In this document: in pieces, positions 24,638 to 33,467 of the stretch | Layout: every line of letters begins with the position of its first letter | Position numbering within the stretch: position 1 is the stretch's first letter | From: an uncultured Bacteroides sp. | Lineage (GTDB): Bacteria; Bacteroidota; Bacteroidia; Bacteroidales; Bacteroidaceae | DNA length: 60,279 bases | Assembly: GCF_910578895.1 (NCBI RefSeq) | Contig: NZ_CAJTSC010000006.1 | Coordinates: forward strand, 29,668 to 89,946 | Reading direction: 5' to 3' | Translations under genes and position numbers: made by a program | Notes under the pieces: model-generated | What the model saw: the letters and a program-made list of their open reading frames with translations, nothing else | What the model was told of the DNA's origin: nothing | Database searches by the model: none

Positions 24638-26167
24638 ATGTTACGTACTATCAGACTGACACTCGCGATTGTATTCTTTACGTTCATCACACTGTTGTTC
24701 CTTGATTTCACCGGAACGCTACACGGTTGGATGGGCTGGATGGCAAAGATACAATTCATCCCCGCACTGCTTGCACTGAATGCAGGTGTAGTGTTGCTGC
24801 TTATTGTATTAACCTTATTGTTCGGACGCGTCTATTGTTCCGTCATCTGTCCGTTGGGTGTATTCCAAGATATCATTTCCCGATTTGCAGGCAAACGGAA
24901 AAAGAACCGTTTCCGTTATTCTCCTGCATTGAAATGGTTGCGCTACGGTATGCTGGCACTCTTTGCCCTTGCTCTCGTTGCAGGGATACGCTTTCATGCA
25001 GTCGTTTCGTTGCTCGAACCGTATAGTTCCTACGGGCGTATCGCTTCCAATCTTTTTGCCCCTGTCTATCAATGGAGCAATAACCTGCTGGCACATTTAG
25101 CGGAGCGCGCGGACAGCTACGCCTTCTATGAAACAGAGGTGTGGATAAAGAACCTGCCTGTCTTCATCATAGCGGCAATTACTTTTATCGCACTCATTGT
25201 ATTGGCATGGAGAAACGGGCGAACCTATTGCAACACAGTTTGCCCGGTGGGCACGATACTTGGCTTCTTGTCCAAATATTCCCTCTTCAAACCGGTAATA
25301 GATACCACAAAATGCAATGGTTGCGGACTCTGTGCCCGTAATTGCAAGGCATCGTGCATTAACTCCAAAGCACACAAGATAGATTACAGCCGCTGTGTGT
25401 CGTGTATGAACTGTCTTGATAAGTGTAAACAGGGAGCTATCAGCTATACTCGCCGCAAAGCAGATACAGTAGCAGGCACGACAGAAGTATCCGTTCAGAA
25501 TAAAAACCGGAAAACCGTAGGTTCTGCCCCACAGGTGGATGATACCCGGCGCGCTTTCCTTTCCGCAACAGCACTGTTGGCTGCAACAACCGCACTGAAA
25601 GCACAAGAAAAGAAAGTGGACGGCGGACTCGCTGCTATCGAAAATAAAAAAATCCCTGCACGTGCCACTGCCATTGTTCCGCCGGGTGCATTGAGCACAC
25701 GTAACTTTGCACAGCACTGCACGGCTTGCCAACTCTGTGTGGCAGTATGTCCCAACCAAGTGTTGCGCCCCTCTTCCGACTTGACGAAGCTGATGCAGCC
25801 GGAAGTATCCTATGAACGTGGTTATTGCCGTCCCGAATGTACCAAATGCTCGGAAGTATGTCCGGCAGGTGCTATCCGGCCAATAACGAAAGCTGACAAA
25901 TCTGCCATTCAGATAGGTCACGCTGTATGGATTAAGGAGAATTGCATCTGCATCACCGATGACGTGGAGTGTGGAAACTGTGCCCGTCACTGTCCGGTCA
26001 ATGCAATACAAATGGTAGCTTCGGATCCGGAGAATGCAAAGTCCAGAAAAATACCCGTAGTCAATGCCGAGCGGTGCATCGGTTGTGGAGCGTGCGAAAA
26101 CCTGTGCCCGTCGCGCCCGTTTAGTGCTATCTATGTGGAAGGGCATATCATGCACAGAACAGTATAA
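24638..26167 (+). CDS. Membrane polyferredoxin: NapH-like half fused to NapG-like ferredoxin half
   Basis: This 509-residue protein starts with about four to five membrane segments (residues 1-200) carrying the NapH-type C-P-x-G signatures (CSVICPLGVFQ and CNTVCPVGTIL). Two [4Fe-4S] ferredoxin motifs follow near 226-270 (CNGCGLCARNC, CVSCMNCLDKC). At about 303-325 a sequence like an internal twin-arginine signal appears (DTRRAFLSATALLAATTALKAQ, first part). After it come four more cysteine clusters (CTACQLCVAVC, CTKCSEVC, CGNCARHC, CIGCGACENLC). NapH/NapG proteins pass electrons from quinol to periplasmic oxidoreductases. No terminal reductase lies beside it; the next gene is a ferredoxin-tailed aldo/keto reductase 82 bases on, which is the likely partner. 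Confidence 0.85.
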   Translation: MLRTIRLTLAIVFFTFITLLFLDFTGTLHGWMGWMAKIQFIPALLALNAGVVLLLIVLTLLFGRVYCSVICPLGVFQDIISRFAGKRKKNRFRYSPALKWLRYGMLALFALALVAGIRFHAVVSLLEPYSSYGRIASNLFAPVYQWSNNLLAHLAERADSYAFYETEVWIKNLPVFIIAAITFIALIVLAWRNGRTYCNTVCPVGTILGFLSKYSLFKPVIDTTKCNGCGLCARNCKASCINSKAHKIDYSRCVSCMNCLDKCKQGAISYTRRKADTVAGTTEVSVQNKNRKTVGSAPQVDDTRRAFLSATALLAATTALKAQEKKVDGGLAAIENKKIPARATAIVPPGALSTRNFAQHCTACQLCVAVCPNQVLRPSSDLTKLMQPEVSYERGYCRPECTKCSEVCPAGAIRPITKADKSAIQIGHAVWIKENCICITDDVECGNCARHCPVNAIQMVASDPENAKSRKIPVVNAERCIGCGACENLCPSRPFSAIYVEGHIMHRTV

Positions 26168-26249
26168 GATTAGTGATTTAAACATTCTTCGCCATGTTCT
26201 GAATGACAGATAGTCAATGATAGAAACCAATTTTCAACACCTATTTAAT

Positions 26250-27638
26250 ATGGAAAATAACAATAACAACAAAATAAATCGCCGGGACTTCTTCAAGCTT
26301 GCCGGCACAGGAACACTCGCATCGGCAGCCGCTATATATGGTTGTTCCGGCAAAGGCAACAGTTCGGACAGCGAAACGGCGGCATTGGGTGAGATACCTA
26401 CTGACCAAATGGTCTACCGCACCAATCCTACTACGAACGACCGGGTATCACTGTTGGGATATGGTTGCATGCGCTGGCCCACCCGGAAACGCGCAGACGG
26501 AAACGGGGATGAAATAGACCAAGAAGCCGTCAACGAACTGGTAGACTATGCCATTGCCCACGGTGTGAATTATTTCGACACATCGCCTGTGTACGTACAG
26601 GGTTGGTCGGAAAAGTCTACGGGCATAGCACTAAAGCGCCATCCGCGTGAGAAATTGCTGATAGCCACCAAATTGTCGAACTTCTCCAATTACACCCGTG
26701 AAAATTCCATTGCGATGTACCGGAAATCGTTCGAAGATTTGCAGGTGGACTACCTTGATTATTATCTGTTGCACTCTGTCGGCAATGGTGGCATCGAGAC
26801 ATTCCGGGCACGCTACATCGACAACGGTATGATTGACTTCCTGATGGAAGAACGAAAAGCCGGACGTATCCGCAACCTGGGATTTTCGTTTCACGGGACG
26901 GTAGAAGTGTTCGATGAGATATTGGCGATGCACGACCAAATACATTGGGACTTTGTACAAATCCAACTCAACTATGCCGACTGGCGACATGCTTCACGCA
27001 GAAATGTAAATGCCGAGTATCTGTATGGAGAACTCGTAAAACGTGGCATACCTGCCATTATTATGGAGCCGTTGTTGGGCGGACGCCTTTCCAGACTGAA
27101 CGACCACTTGGTGGGACGCCTGAAACAACAGCGTCCACAAAACAGCGTGGCATCCTGGGCATTCCGCTTTGCCGGAAGTTTCCCCGGTGTACTGACAGTA
27201 CTAAGCGGCATGACGTATATGGAACATCTGCAGGACAATCTCCGTACCTACTCCCCGCTCGACCCTTGCACGGAAGAGGAACTGTCCCTACTGGAAGATA
27301 CGGCACAGCGGATGCTCGCCTACCCCATCGTTCCGTGCAACGACTGCAAATATTGCATGCCTTGCCCTTACGGATTGGATATCCCTGCCATTCTGCTACA
27401 TTACAACCGTTGTATCAACGAAGGCAATGTACCGAAAAGCAGCCAGGACGAGAACTATCGCGAAGCGCGCCGCGCCTTCCTCATCGGCTATGACCGCAGT
27501 GTGCCGAAACTCCGGCAAGCAAGCCACTGCACCGGATGCGACCAATGTAACCCGCACTGCCCGCAGAGCATCGATATCCCCAAAAAATTACGGGAAATAG
27601 ACCTATTTGTAGAAAATCTAAAACAAGAGAGACTATAG
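26250..27638 (+). CDS. Exported aldo/keto reductase with C-terminal 4Fe-4S domain
   Basis: This 462-residue protein begins with a twin-arginine type signal (NRRDFFKLAGTGTLASAAA) ending in IYGC, a possible lipidation site. The aldo/keto reductase barrel follows (LGYGCMRWP, then NYFDTSPVY with the catalytic Asp and Tyr, the lysine of IATK and the histidine of LLHS). The C-terminus has two cysteine clusters, CNDCKYCMPC and CTGCDQCNPHC, of ferredoxin type. I prefer the ATG at 26250; an in-frame ATG at 26217 would add 11 residues before the signal. Pairing with the upstream polyferredoxin suggests electrons come from the quinone pool and not from NADPH, which is inference. Confidence 0.87.
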   Translation: MENNNNNKINRRDFFKLAGTGTLASAAAIYGCSGKGNSSDSETAALGEIPTDQMVYRTNPTTNDRVSLLGYGCMRWPTRKRADGNGDEIDQEAVNELVDYAIAHGVNYFDTSPVYVQGWSEKSTGIALKRHPREKLLIATKLSNFSNYTRENSIAMYRKSFEDLQVDYLDYYLLHSVGNGGIETFRARYIDNGMIDFLMEERKAGRIRNLGFSFHGTVEVFDEILAMHDQIHWDFVQIQLNYADWRHASRRNVNAEYLYGELVKRGIPAIIMEPLLGGRLSRLNDHLVGRLKQQRPQNSVASWAFRFAGSFPGVLTVLSGMTYMEHLQDNLRTYSPLDPCTEEELSLLEDTAQRMLAYPIVPCNDCKYCMPCPYGLDIPAILLHYNRCINEGNVPKSSQDENYREARRAFLIGYDRSVPKLRQASHCTGCDQCNPHCPQSIDIPKKLREIDLFVENLKQERL

Positions 27639-27664
27639 TACAAACGAAAAACGAAAATACGCCC

Positions 27665-27672
27665 TATCTTTG
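27665..27672 (+). promoter_or_regulatory. Bacteroides -7 element before the TonB-dependent receptor
   Basis: TATCTTTG, 30 bases before the ATG at 27703. It shows that an in-frame TTG at 27670 cannot be the start. Confidence 0.6.
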
Positions 27673-27702
27673 ACGTGCCAAATGAGAAAGAAAGTGATAC
27701 AA

Positions 27703-29595
27703 ATGAAAGGAAAAATCATATTACTCTTTTTGATAGCCGCCATTTGGGCAACGGTAGGATTTGCACAAACAGCCAAAGACAGTACGCGTATTGCCCGAAA
27801 CCTCACTATAGATGAAGTGGTGGTGACCGGAACGAGAAACGAAACGGACATACGGCATCTGCCGATGACTATCTCCGTAGTAGGACGCAAGGCACTGGAA
27901 CAAAGTTTCCAATCGTCCGTCTTGCCCGTGCTGACAGAACAAGTGCCCGGACTGTTCACCACAAGCCGCGGTATCATAGGATACGGCGTGTCCACAGGAG
28001 CGGCAGGCGGAATGAGTCTTCGCGGCATCGGCGGAAGCCCTACAGCCGGTTTGCTGGTACTGATTGACGGGCATCCCCAATATATGGGTCTGATGGGTCA
28101 TCCCATTGCCGATGCCTATCAGACTATGATGACTGACCGGGTGGAAGTCATTCGCGGTCCGGCATCCGTATTATATGGTTCCAATGCAATGGGAGGCGTT
28201 ATAAATATTGTAACCCGTAAGATGCAGGAAGACGGGATAAAGACCCATGCGCAGGTTGGCTACGGCTCGTACAACACGTTGCAGACGGAAGTCTCCAACC
28301 GCATCAGGAACGGTCGTTTCAGCAGTGTCGTCACTGGCTCGTACAACCGCACCGACGGACATCGCGATAATATGGAGTTTAAGCAATACGGCGGTTATGC
28401 CAAACTGGGATATGACTTCAATAATGCCTGGAAGTTGTGGGGAGATGTAAATATCACCCGTTTCAATGCTTCCAATCCGGGTGAAATCGGTAATCCGTAT
28501 ATAGACAACGATTCCCGCATTACACGTGGCATGACTTCGTTCGCGCTCGAAAACCGTTACGAAAGAAGTTCCGGTGCCCTGAGTTTCTTCTACAACTGGG
28601 GACGCCATAAAATTAACGATGGATATCATCCCGGCGGTACACCACAAGAGTCTCACTTCAACTCTAAAGACCGGATGCTGGGTGTATCGTGGTATCAAAG
28701 CGCAACGCTTTTCACCGGCAATCGCCTGACTGTCGGGTTTGACTACCAGCACTTCGGCGGCAAGTCATGGAACCGTATGATAGCTACCGGCGAACACATT
28801 CCAGGCGTTGATAAACAAATGAATGAATATGCCGGTTACATCGACTTCCGTCAAGACCTTGGCAGATGGCTCTCTTTGGATGCCGGCATCCGCATTGACC
28901 ACCATTCGCACGTAGGCACGGAATGGATACCGCAAGGCGGTCTTTCATTCCATCTGCCCAAACGGGTGGAGATGAAAGCGATGGTCAGCAAGGGTTTCCG
29001 CAATCCCACCATTCGCGAAATGTATATGTTCCCGCCGCAGAACCCCGATTTAAGGGCGGAAAGTCTGATGAATTATGAGTTGTCTTTCTCACAACGGACA
29101 TTGGACAGTGCTTTGTCTTATGGTATAAATCTCTACTATATCAATGGTGAGAATATGATTATGACCGTCCCTATTGATGGCAAACCCAAGAATTTGAATA
29201 CCGGTAAGATCGAGAACTGGGGCGTTGAAGCCAATATCGGTTACCGTATCACTTCTCACTGGTCGGTAAACGCCAACTATAGTCGACTGCACATGAAGAA
29301 CCCGGTGGTTGCCGCTCCCGAACACAAGTTCTATGCGGGTGCCGATTTCACACAAAACCGTTGGAGTGTATCAACCGGTGTGCAATATATAAAGAACCTA
29401 CACACAAACGTAAGTAAAGGCAAGGAGAAGCAAGAAAGTTTCGTCCTTTGGAACCTGCGTGCCAATTATCGCCTATGCCGTTATGCCGGTCTATTTGTAA
29501 AGGGTGAGAATCTATTGGCGCAACGTTACGAAATCAACGACGGTTTCCCCCTGCCTAAAGCTACCGTTATGGGCGGGGTGAATATCAGTTTCTAA
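27703..29595 (+). CDS. TonB-dependent outer-membrane receptor
   Basis: This 630-residue receptor has a signal peptide (MKGKIILLFLIAAIWATVGFAQ, in part), a TonB-box-like NLTIDEVVVTG, a plug domain (RHLPMTISVVG to VIRGPASVLYGSNAMGGVINIVT) and a 22-strand type barrel ending in aromatic F (GGVNISF). Its length and lack of a carboxypeptidase-like N-terminal domain set it apart from SusC proteins and fit siderophore/cobalamin-type receptors. I start at 27703 because the signal peptide begins there; an ATG at 27682 is possible but would leave almost no leader. The following ECF S-component-like gene suggests a shared small-molecule ligand. Confidence 0.92.
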   Translation: MKGKIILLFLIAAIWATVGFAQTAKDSTRIARNLTIDEVVVTGTRNETDIRHLPMTISVVGRKALEQSFQSSVLPVLTEQVPGLFTTSRGIIGYGVSTGAAGGMSLRGIGGSPTAGLLVLIDGHPQYMGLMGHPIADAYQTMMTDRVEVIRGPASVLYGSNAMGGVINIVTRKMQEDGIKTHAQVGYGSYNTLQTEVSNRIRNGRFSSVVTGSYNRTDGHRDNMEFKQYGGYAKLGYDFNNAWKLWGDVNITRFNASNPGEIGNPYIDNDSRITRGMTSFALENRYERSSGALSFFYNWGRHKINDGYHPGGTPQESHFNSKDRMLGVSWYQSATLFTGNRLTVGFDYQHFGGKSWNRMIATGEHIPGVDKQMNEYAGYIDFRQDLGRWLSLDAGIRIDHHSHVGTEWIPQGGLSFHLPKRVEMKAMVSKGFRNPTIREMYMFPPQNPDLRAESLMNYELSFSQRTLDSALSYGINLYYINGENMIMTVPIDGKPKNLNTGKIENWGVEANIGYRITSHWSVNANYSRLHMKNPVVAAPEHKFYAGADFTQNRWSVSTGVQYIKNLHTNVSKGKEKQESFVLWNLRANYRLCRYAGLFVKGENLLAQRYEINDGFPLPKATVMGGVNISF

Positions 29596-29637
29596 CTAAT
29601 CAAAGCATTAAAAATTACTCTATAAACTAATAAGAAC

Positions 29638-30150
29638 ATGGAAACAAAAACAGTAAAACTCTATTCGCTGGATTACAGCAATGCAAAAACTTATTTGATT
29701 GCCGCATTATTCATTGCAGGCAACTTGGCATTACCCCAACTTTTCCACCTTGTGCCACAAGGCGGCATCACGTGGTTGCCCATCTATTTCTTTACCCTTA
29801 TCGGTGCCTACAAGTTCGGCTGGAAAGTGGGGTTACTGACTGCACTCCTCTCTCCTGTCATCAATTCCCTGTTGTTCGGAATGCCCCTTCCGGTAGCGCT
29901 TCCCGCCATCCTGTTGAAGTCTGTATTGTTGGCTGTGGCAGCAGGTTGGGCGGCACATCGTTTTAATCGCGTCTCCCTTCCTATCCTATTGGCTGTGGTA
30001 CTGTTCTATCAGGTAACCGGCACGTTAGGTGAATGGGCCATCGTTGGCAATTTCTTCCAAGCCGTACAGGATTTCCGCATCGGTCTGCCGGGAATGGCTA
30101 TGCAGGTAGCGGGTGGATATGTGCTGATAAAGTATAGTGCTTCGCTTTGA
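29638..30150 (+). CDS. ECF transporter S component-like membrane protein
   Basis: This 170-residue protein has about five to six hydrophobic helices (beginning near residues 20, 45, 62, 80, 118 and 150) and the short, Gly/Ala/Pro-rich style of ECF substrate-binding (S) subunits. The stretch FTLIGAYKFGWKVGLLTALLSP is typical. S components capture vitamins, cofactors or metal chelates and use shared EcfA/EcfA'/EcfT energising modules; none is encoded here. It lies 42 bases after the TonB-dependent receptor on the same strand, so the pair probably carries the same ligand across the outer and inner membranes. The ligand is unknown. Confidence 0.75.
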   Translation: METKTVKLYSLDYSNAKTYLIAALFIAGNLALPQLFHLVPQGGITWLPIYFFTLIGAYKFGWKVGLLTALLSPVINSLLFGMPLPVALPAILLKSVLLAVAAGWAAHRFNRVSLPILLAVVLFYQVTGTLGEWAIVGNFFQAVQDFRIGLPGMAMQVAGGYVLIKYSASL

Positions 30151-30207
30151 TACTCAACAGAAAGATTAAAGAGGAAGTCTGAAAAAAGATACTTTCTTTA
30201 TACATAG

Positions 30208-30246
30208 AAAAGGAGATGTGACGGAATGTTCACATCTCCTTTTTTA
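30208..30246. terminator. Bidirectional intrinsic terminator
   Basis: A perfect 14-bp stem, AAAAGGAGATGTGA (30208-30221) with TCACATCTCCTTTT (30230-30243), an eight-base loop and T-runs on both strands. It lies between the convergent S-component and pectate lyase genes and serves both. Confidence 0.9.
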
Positions 30247-30296
30247 ATATATATATCCTGAATTAAATAAGACATTATTCTTTCACTATCCGTACT

Positions 30297-31682
30297 CTAT
30301 TCAATCAGAAATATATAATTCTCTATATTCGTATATCCATTAGATGCAATCTTCATGGCATCTGCCGGATTATTTTTATCAAGATGGTATTTATCCTCAA
30401 ATTCGTCCGGCATACCGTCATTATCGGTATCCAAAGGAGCGGTTGCAGATTTTATAGTACCCGGTCCTTTTGTCGGCATATCTTCTTCCGTATGGATAAT
30501 CAATCCTTTCTGTCCCAATGAGGTCAGTTCATTGATAAGATAAGAATCAACCTCATCGCGTGTGGGAAGGGAAGCTCCGCCATTGGCAACAATCCATTCG
30601 TAAGCTTCTTGCGCAGTCATCAACCCCTTGATTTCCGGATGCACATCAGACGGACGTTCAAGAAACGTAGGAGCAGTTATAATCTCCTCTCCTGCTACAA
30701 CCGTTTTTTTCATGCAATCCGCCCGATTCAATTCACGGCCATTCAAGACTCCGTCCTTATTATCATCATAGAAATTGCCGGACAAATAGGCATTGAAATA
30801 TTGGTTAAATCGGGTGAAAGGGGCTGTTGCCCCCAACTTCTTACCATCATAATTATCCGTAGGTCCCACAATAAAATAATTATTCCGAATATCAGCATCC
30901 GATTTTTGTTGGGTATCGCCCATAATATAAGCCCCGCCGTTTCCCCAGTTATAAAGGACATTGTTGACAAACTGGTTTAAACCTTTCACTTTCGGATTAC
31001 GGGTTTTATTGTCTATATACAAATTCCGGTATAACGTAACCCCGTCATTTATTGCAGTTTGGACAAGCCCTCCACAAGAATGAGGTTGCAGCCCCTGCCC
31101 TATGAATGAGTTCTGCACTGTAATATTCCGCGGTTGGTCGGCAGGCTTCTTAGGATCTCCATTGATAGAAAAACATTCATCACGTCCCCAAGTTACGGAT
31201 ATGTGGTCGAAAATCATATTCGAACCATAGGCAACACCGGCCGCATCTTTGCCTTCCCGTCCGTTAATCCCCATTCGCACACGTAAATAGCGGCATATCA
31301 AATTGTCCGCTCCCGAAAAGGAAACCCGATTGCCATACACGACAACCCCGTCACCCGGAGCTGTCTGTGCCGCAATGGTAAGGTTCTTCGAGAAACTCAG
31401 AGGAGACTCCAGCCTGATTACCCCTGCCACTCTAAATATGATAATCCGATTCGGTTTGCTGACAGCATCACGTAAAGACCCCTCACCGAAATCTGCCAAA
31501 GTCGTCACCTGATACACCTCACCGGTTCTGCCGCCTGTAGCATAACGTCCGTAACCTTCTGCACCCGGAAAAGCAAGCGTTTCACCATAATCCGGAAAAG
31601 AGACGTTCGGGTTGTCTTTCACGTTTTCCCGATTGCAAGACAAACATGCCCATGCAAGACAAAAAAGTCCTATTATATTCAT
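30297..31682 (-). CDS. Pectate lyase, PL1-like lipoprotein
   Basis: This 461-residue protein begins with a lipoprotein signal (MNIIGLFCLAWACLSC), so it is likely surface- or periplasm-anchored. The catalytic parallel beta-helix starts at FPGAEGYGRYATGGR, and the conserved FDHISVTWGRDE block is typical of polysaccharide lyase family 1 in Bacteroides. A calcium-binding repeat DTDNDGMPDEFEDKY (type 3 thrombospondin style) lies near the C-terminus. It should cleave polygalacturonate by beta-elimination. An upstream ATG at 31694 would add four residues. It is the last gene of the PUL and converges on a shared terminator. Confidence 0.87.
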   Translation of the reverse strand: MNIIGLFCLAWACLSCNRENVKDNPNVSFPDYGETLAFPGAEGYGRYATGGRTGEVYQVTTLADFGEGSLRDAVSKPNRIIIFRVAGVIRLESPLSFSKNLTIAAQTAPGDGVVVYGNRVSFSGADNLICRYLRVRMGINGREGKDAAGVAYGSNMIFDHISVTWGRDECFSINGDPKKPADQPRNITVQNSFIGQGLQPHSCGGLVQTAINDGVTLYRNLYIDNKTRNPKVKGLNQFVNNVLYNWGNGGAYIMGDTQQKSDADIRNNYFIVGPTDNYDGKKLGATAPFTRFNQYFNAYLSGNFYDDNKDGVLNGRELNRADCMKKTVVAGEEIITAPTFLERPSDVHPEIKGLMTAQEAYEWIVANGGASLPTRDEVDSYLINELTSLGQKGLIIHTEEDMPTKGPGTIKSATAPLDTDNDGMPDEFEDKYHLDKNNPADAMKIASNGYTNIENYIFLIE

Positions 31683-31732
31683 ATCACACCTCATTAATCA
31701 GAGTCATTAGTTTTTGTCAAATTGCCGGAAAA

Positions 31733-33454
31733 TCAATCCAAGACCTTAATCCAACGCGGATCACCGTATTCTGATTTATAGATAACGGATTCCGCATCAA
31801 CCACAGTAAAGTCATCTGTCTCGGCATTACGGAATAATGAAGCATCGTCCATATCCAATGAGATAAGCGGCAGACCTGCATCAGACATTTTTTCAAAATC
31901 CGATGTACAATAATTATTCTTCGAATCTAAATTAATACAGCCTGCGTCAAGTACCTTTCCCAAACTGCTGCCAAATACACAATTACTTACTGACAAATTC
32001 AACGGCGCAGTGAGTTTGGAGAAATTACCGACCGCCCTATAAGCGGCTTTACTTGTGTCCTTGTTGGAGCCCCAATTACAGAAAGTACAATTGGATATAA
32101 CCACCTTATTGCCGGCAACGACAGGAACATCAGCAGCCGGTACTCCAAATACACCGGGTGAAATATAAAACTCATAGAATGTAGAATTGGTAACAGACAC
32201 ATCGCGCCATACATCAGAGCCCTTATTTACAGCATGAATAAAGCCGAATTGCTTCGTTACATTTTTGGTATCGTTAATACCGGAAACCAGACAATTATCT
32301 ATACGGATATGGTTGATTGTAGTTACCCCTTCACTGGCGTCGCTCATCATCAATACCGCAGACGGTAAAACGATGTCCGAATTTCTAATTTCAAACCTAT
32401 CTATTGTAAAATCGGTACCGGCATTATGTTTCCCGATATTCAGTAAACGCGTTTTACTACCTTTACTGGGTTTGCTATCAGTATATGTTTCTTTAATATT
32501 CACATTCTCGACAATGAAATATTCAATATCCGGCATATTGCCGACTTCCGGTTTTACAATGAAGCATCCTTCACGAATATACAGAGTAGGGCGTTCGCCC
32601 GGATTAGCAAGCAAGGCAATACTCTTAGTCAGTTTTATCTCACCGGTTTTTGCCGCTACGGCTCCATCTTCTGTCAGATAGTAATCCGCCCCATTTTTCA
32701 ACTGGAAGACAAGTGCCTGCTTATCCACATCTTCCATGCCGGTCTTAATCTTATTCATCAAATCAACTCCGTCTTCTACCAAAACCGCACCGGCAGGCAT
32801 TCCGGCAGTAGTAAACTTCTGTTGATTATATTTCTCGGCACCTTCCGGCGCCGCACTGTTTGTCAAAGCCACACAGTAAGTAGTACGGGGAACCAAACCG
32901 GTAATTGTATATTGTCCTGCAGAAGCATTTTCCAAACCTATCTGTTTCTCTTCCGTAGTTCCTTCTTCCCATATCGCCAGTCCGTCAACCGGATTTTGTT
33001 CAGATACCACCCAACGGATTACTGCGGAAGTCTCATTAATCCGTGAACCTTCTACCGCATACAAAATTTTAGGAATGGTGCGGGACAAAGTTGAAATAGA
33101 AGAACCCATCTCCGTCCAATTCGAGGTTATAGCCAAAGTTTCGTTATTGGCTCTGACACGAGCATAAAACTTAGTTTCATAACGTAAGTTAGTAAACGTA
33201 CATTTGCCTTTTCCCACCGTCAGTGTTTCAAATTTCTCCGATTGGAAAGTGGCATCCTGAGAAAGTTCTACCGTATACGAAGTTGCTTCGCCGGATGTTC
33301 TCCAAGCCAATGTTATTGTATTGCCCTCCGCAAAACAGGAAGAAACAATAAAAGAGGGTCTGAACAAACGGGGCATTTCTGCCGTATCATCCTCACATGC
33401 CACACAAGCGGACAGACAGAACAGTAAAAACGGTACAATATATCTTATTTTCAT
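31733..33454 (-). CDS. Fn3 / DUF4957 / DUF5123 lipoprotein of the PUL
   Basis: This 573-residue protein has a lipoprotein signal (MKIRYIVPFLLFCLSACVAC), one or two fibronectin type III-like domains (about residues 30-225), a DUF4957-like region around 230-320, and a beta-helix-like C-terminal part ending in YGDPRW, which is typical of DUF5123. Proteins of this layout often sit beside SusC/SusD pairs and pectate lyases. They may bind the glycan at the surface or be lyase-related, but I see no assured catalytic residues. I start at 33454 because the signal peptide begins there; the longer ATG at 33478 would overlap susD. Confidence 0.8.
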   Translation of the reverse strand: MKIRYIVPFLLFCLSACVACEDDTAEMPRLFRPSFIVSSCFAEGNTITLAWRTSGEATSYTVELSQDATFQSEKFETLTVGKGKCTFTNLRYETKFYARVRANNETLAITSNWTEMGSSISTLSRTIPKILYAVEGSRINETSAVIRWVVSEQNPVDGLAIWEEGTTEEKQIGLENASAGQYTITGLVPRTTYCVALTNSAAPEGAEKYNQQKFTTAGMPAGAVLVEDGVDLMNKIKTGMEDVDKQALVFQLKNGADYYLTEDGAVAAKTGEIKLTKSIALLANPGERPTLYIREGCFIVKPEVGNMPDIEYFIVENVNIKETYTDSKPSKGSKTRLLNIGKHNAGTDFTIDRFEIRNSDIVLPSAVLMMSDASEGVTTINHIRIDNCLVSGINDTKNVTKQFGFIHAVNKGSDVWRDVSVTNSTFYEFYISPGVFGVPAADVPVVAGNKVVISNCTFCNWGSNKDTSKAAYRAVGNFSKLTAPLNLSVSNCVFGSSLGKVLDAGCINLDSKNNYCTSDFEKMSDAGLPLISLDMDDASLFRNAETDDFTVVDAESVIYKSEYGDPRWIKVLD

Positions 33455-33467
33455 CCTATTATCAGTT

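Noticed and set aside
25097..26230. 377-codon open frame antisense to the polyferredoxin gene
   Set aside because: It is a mirror of a cysteine-rich coding sequence with no domain likeness, while the plus strand has clear ferredoxin motifs.
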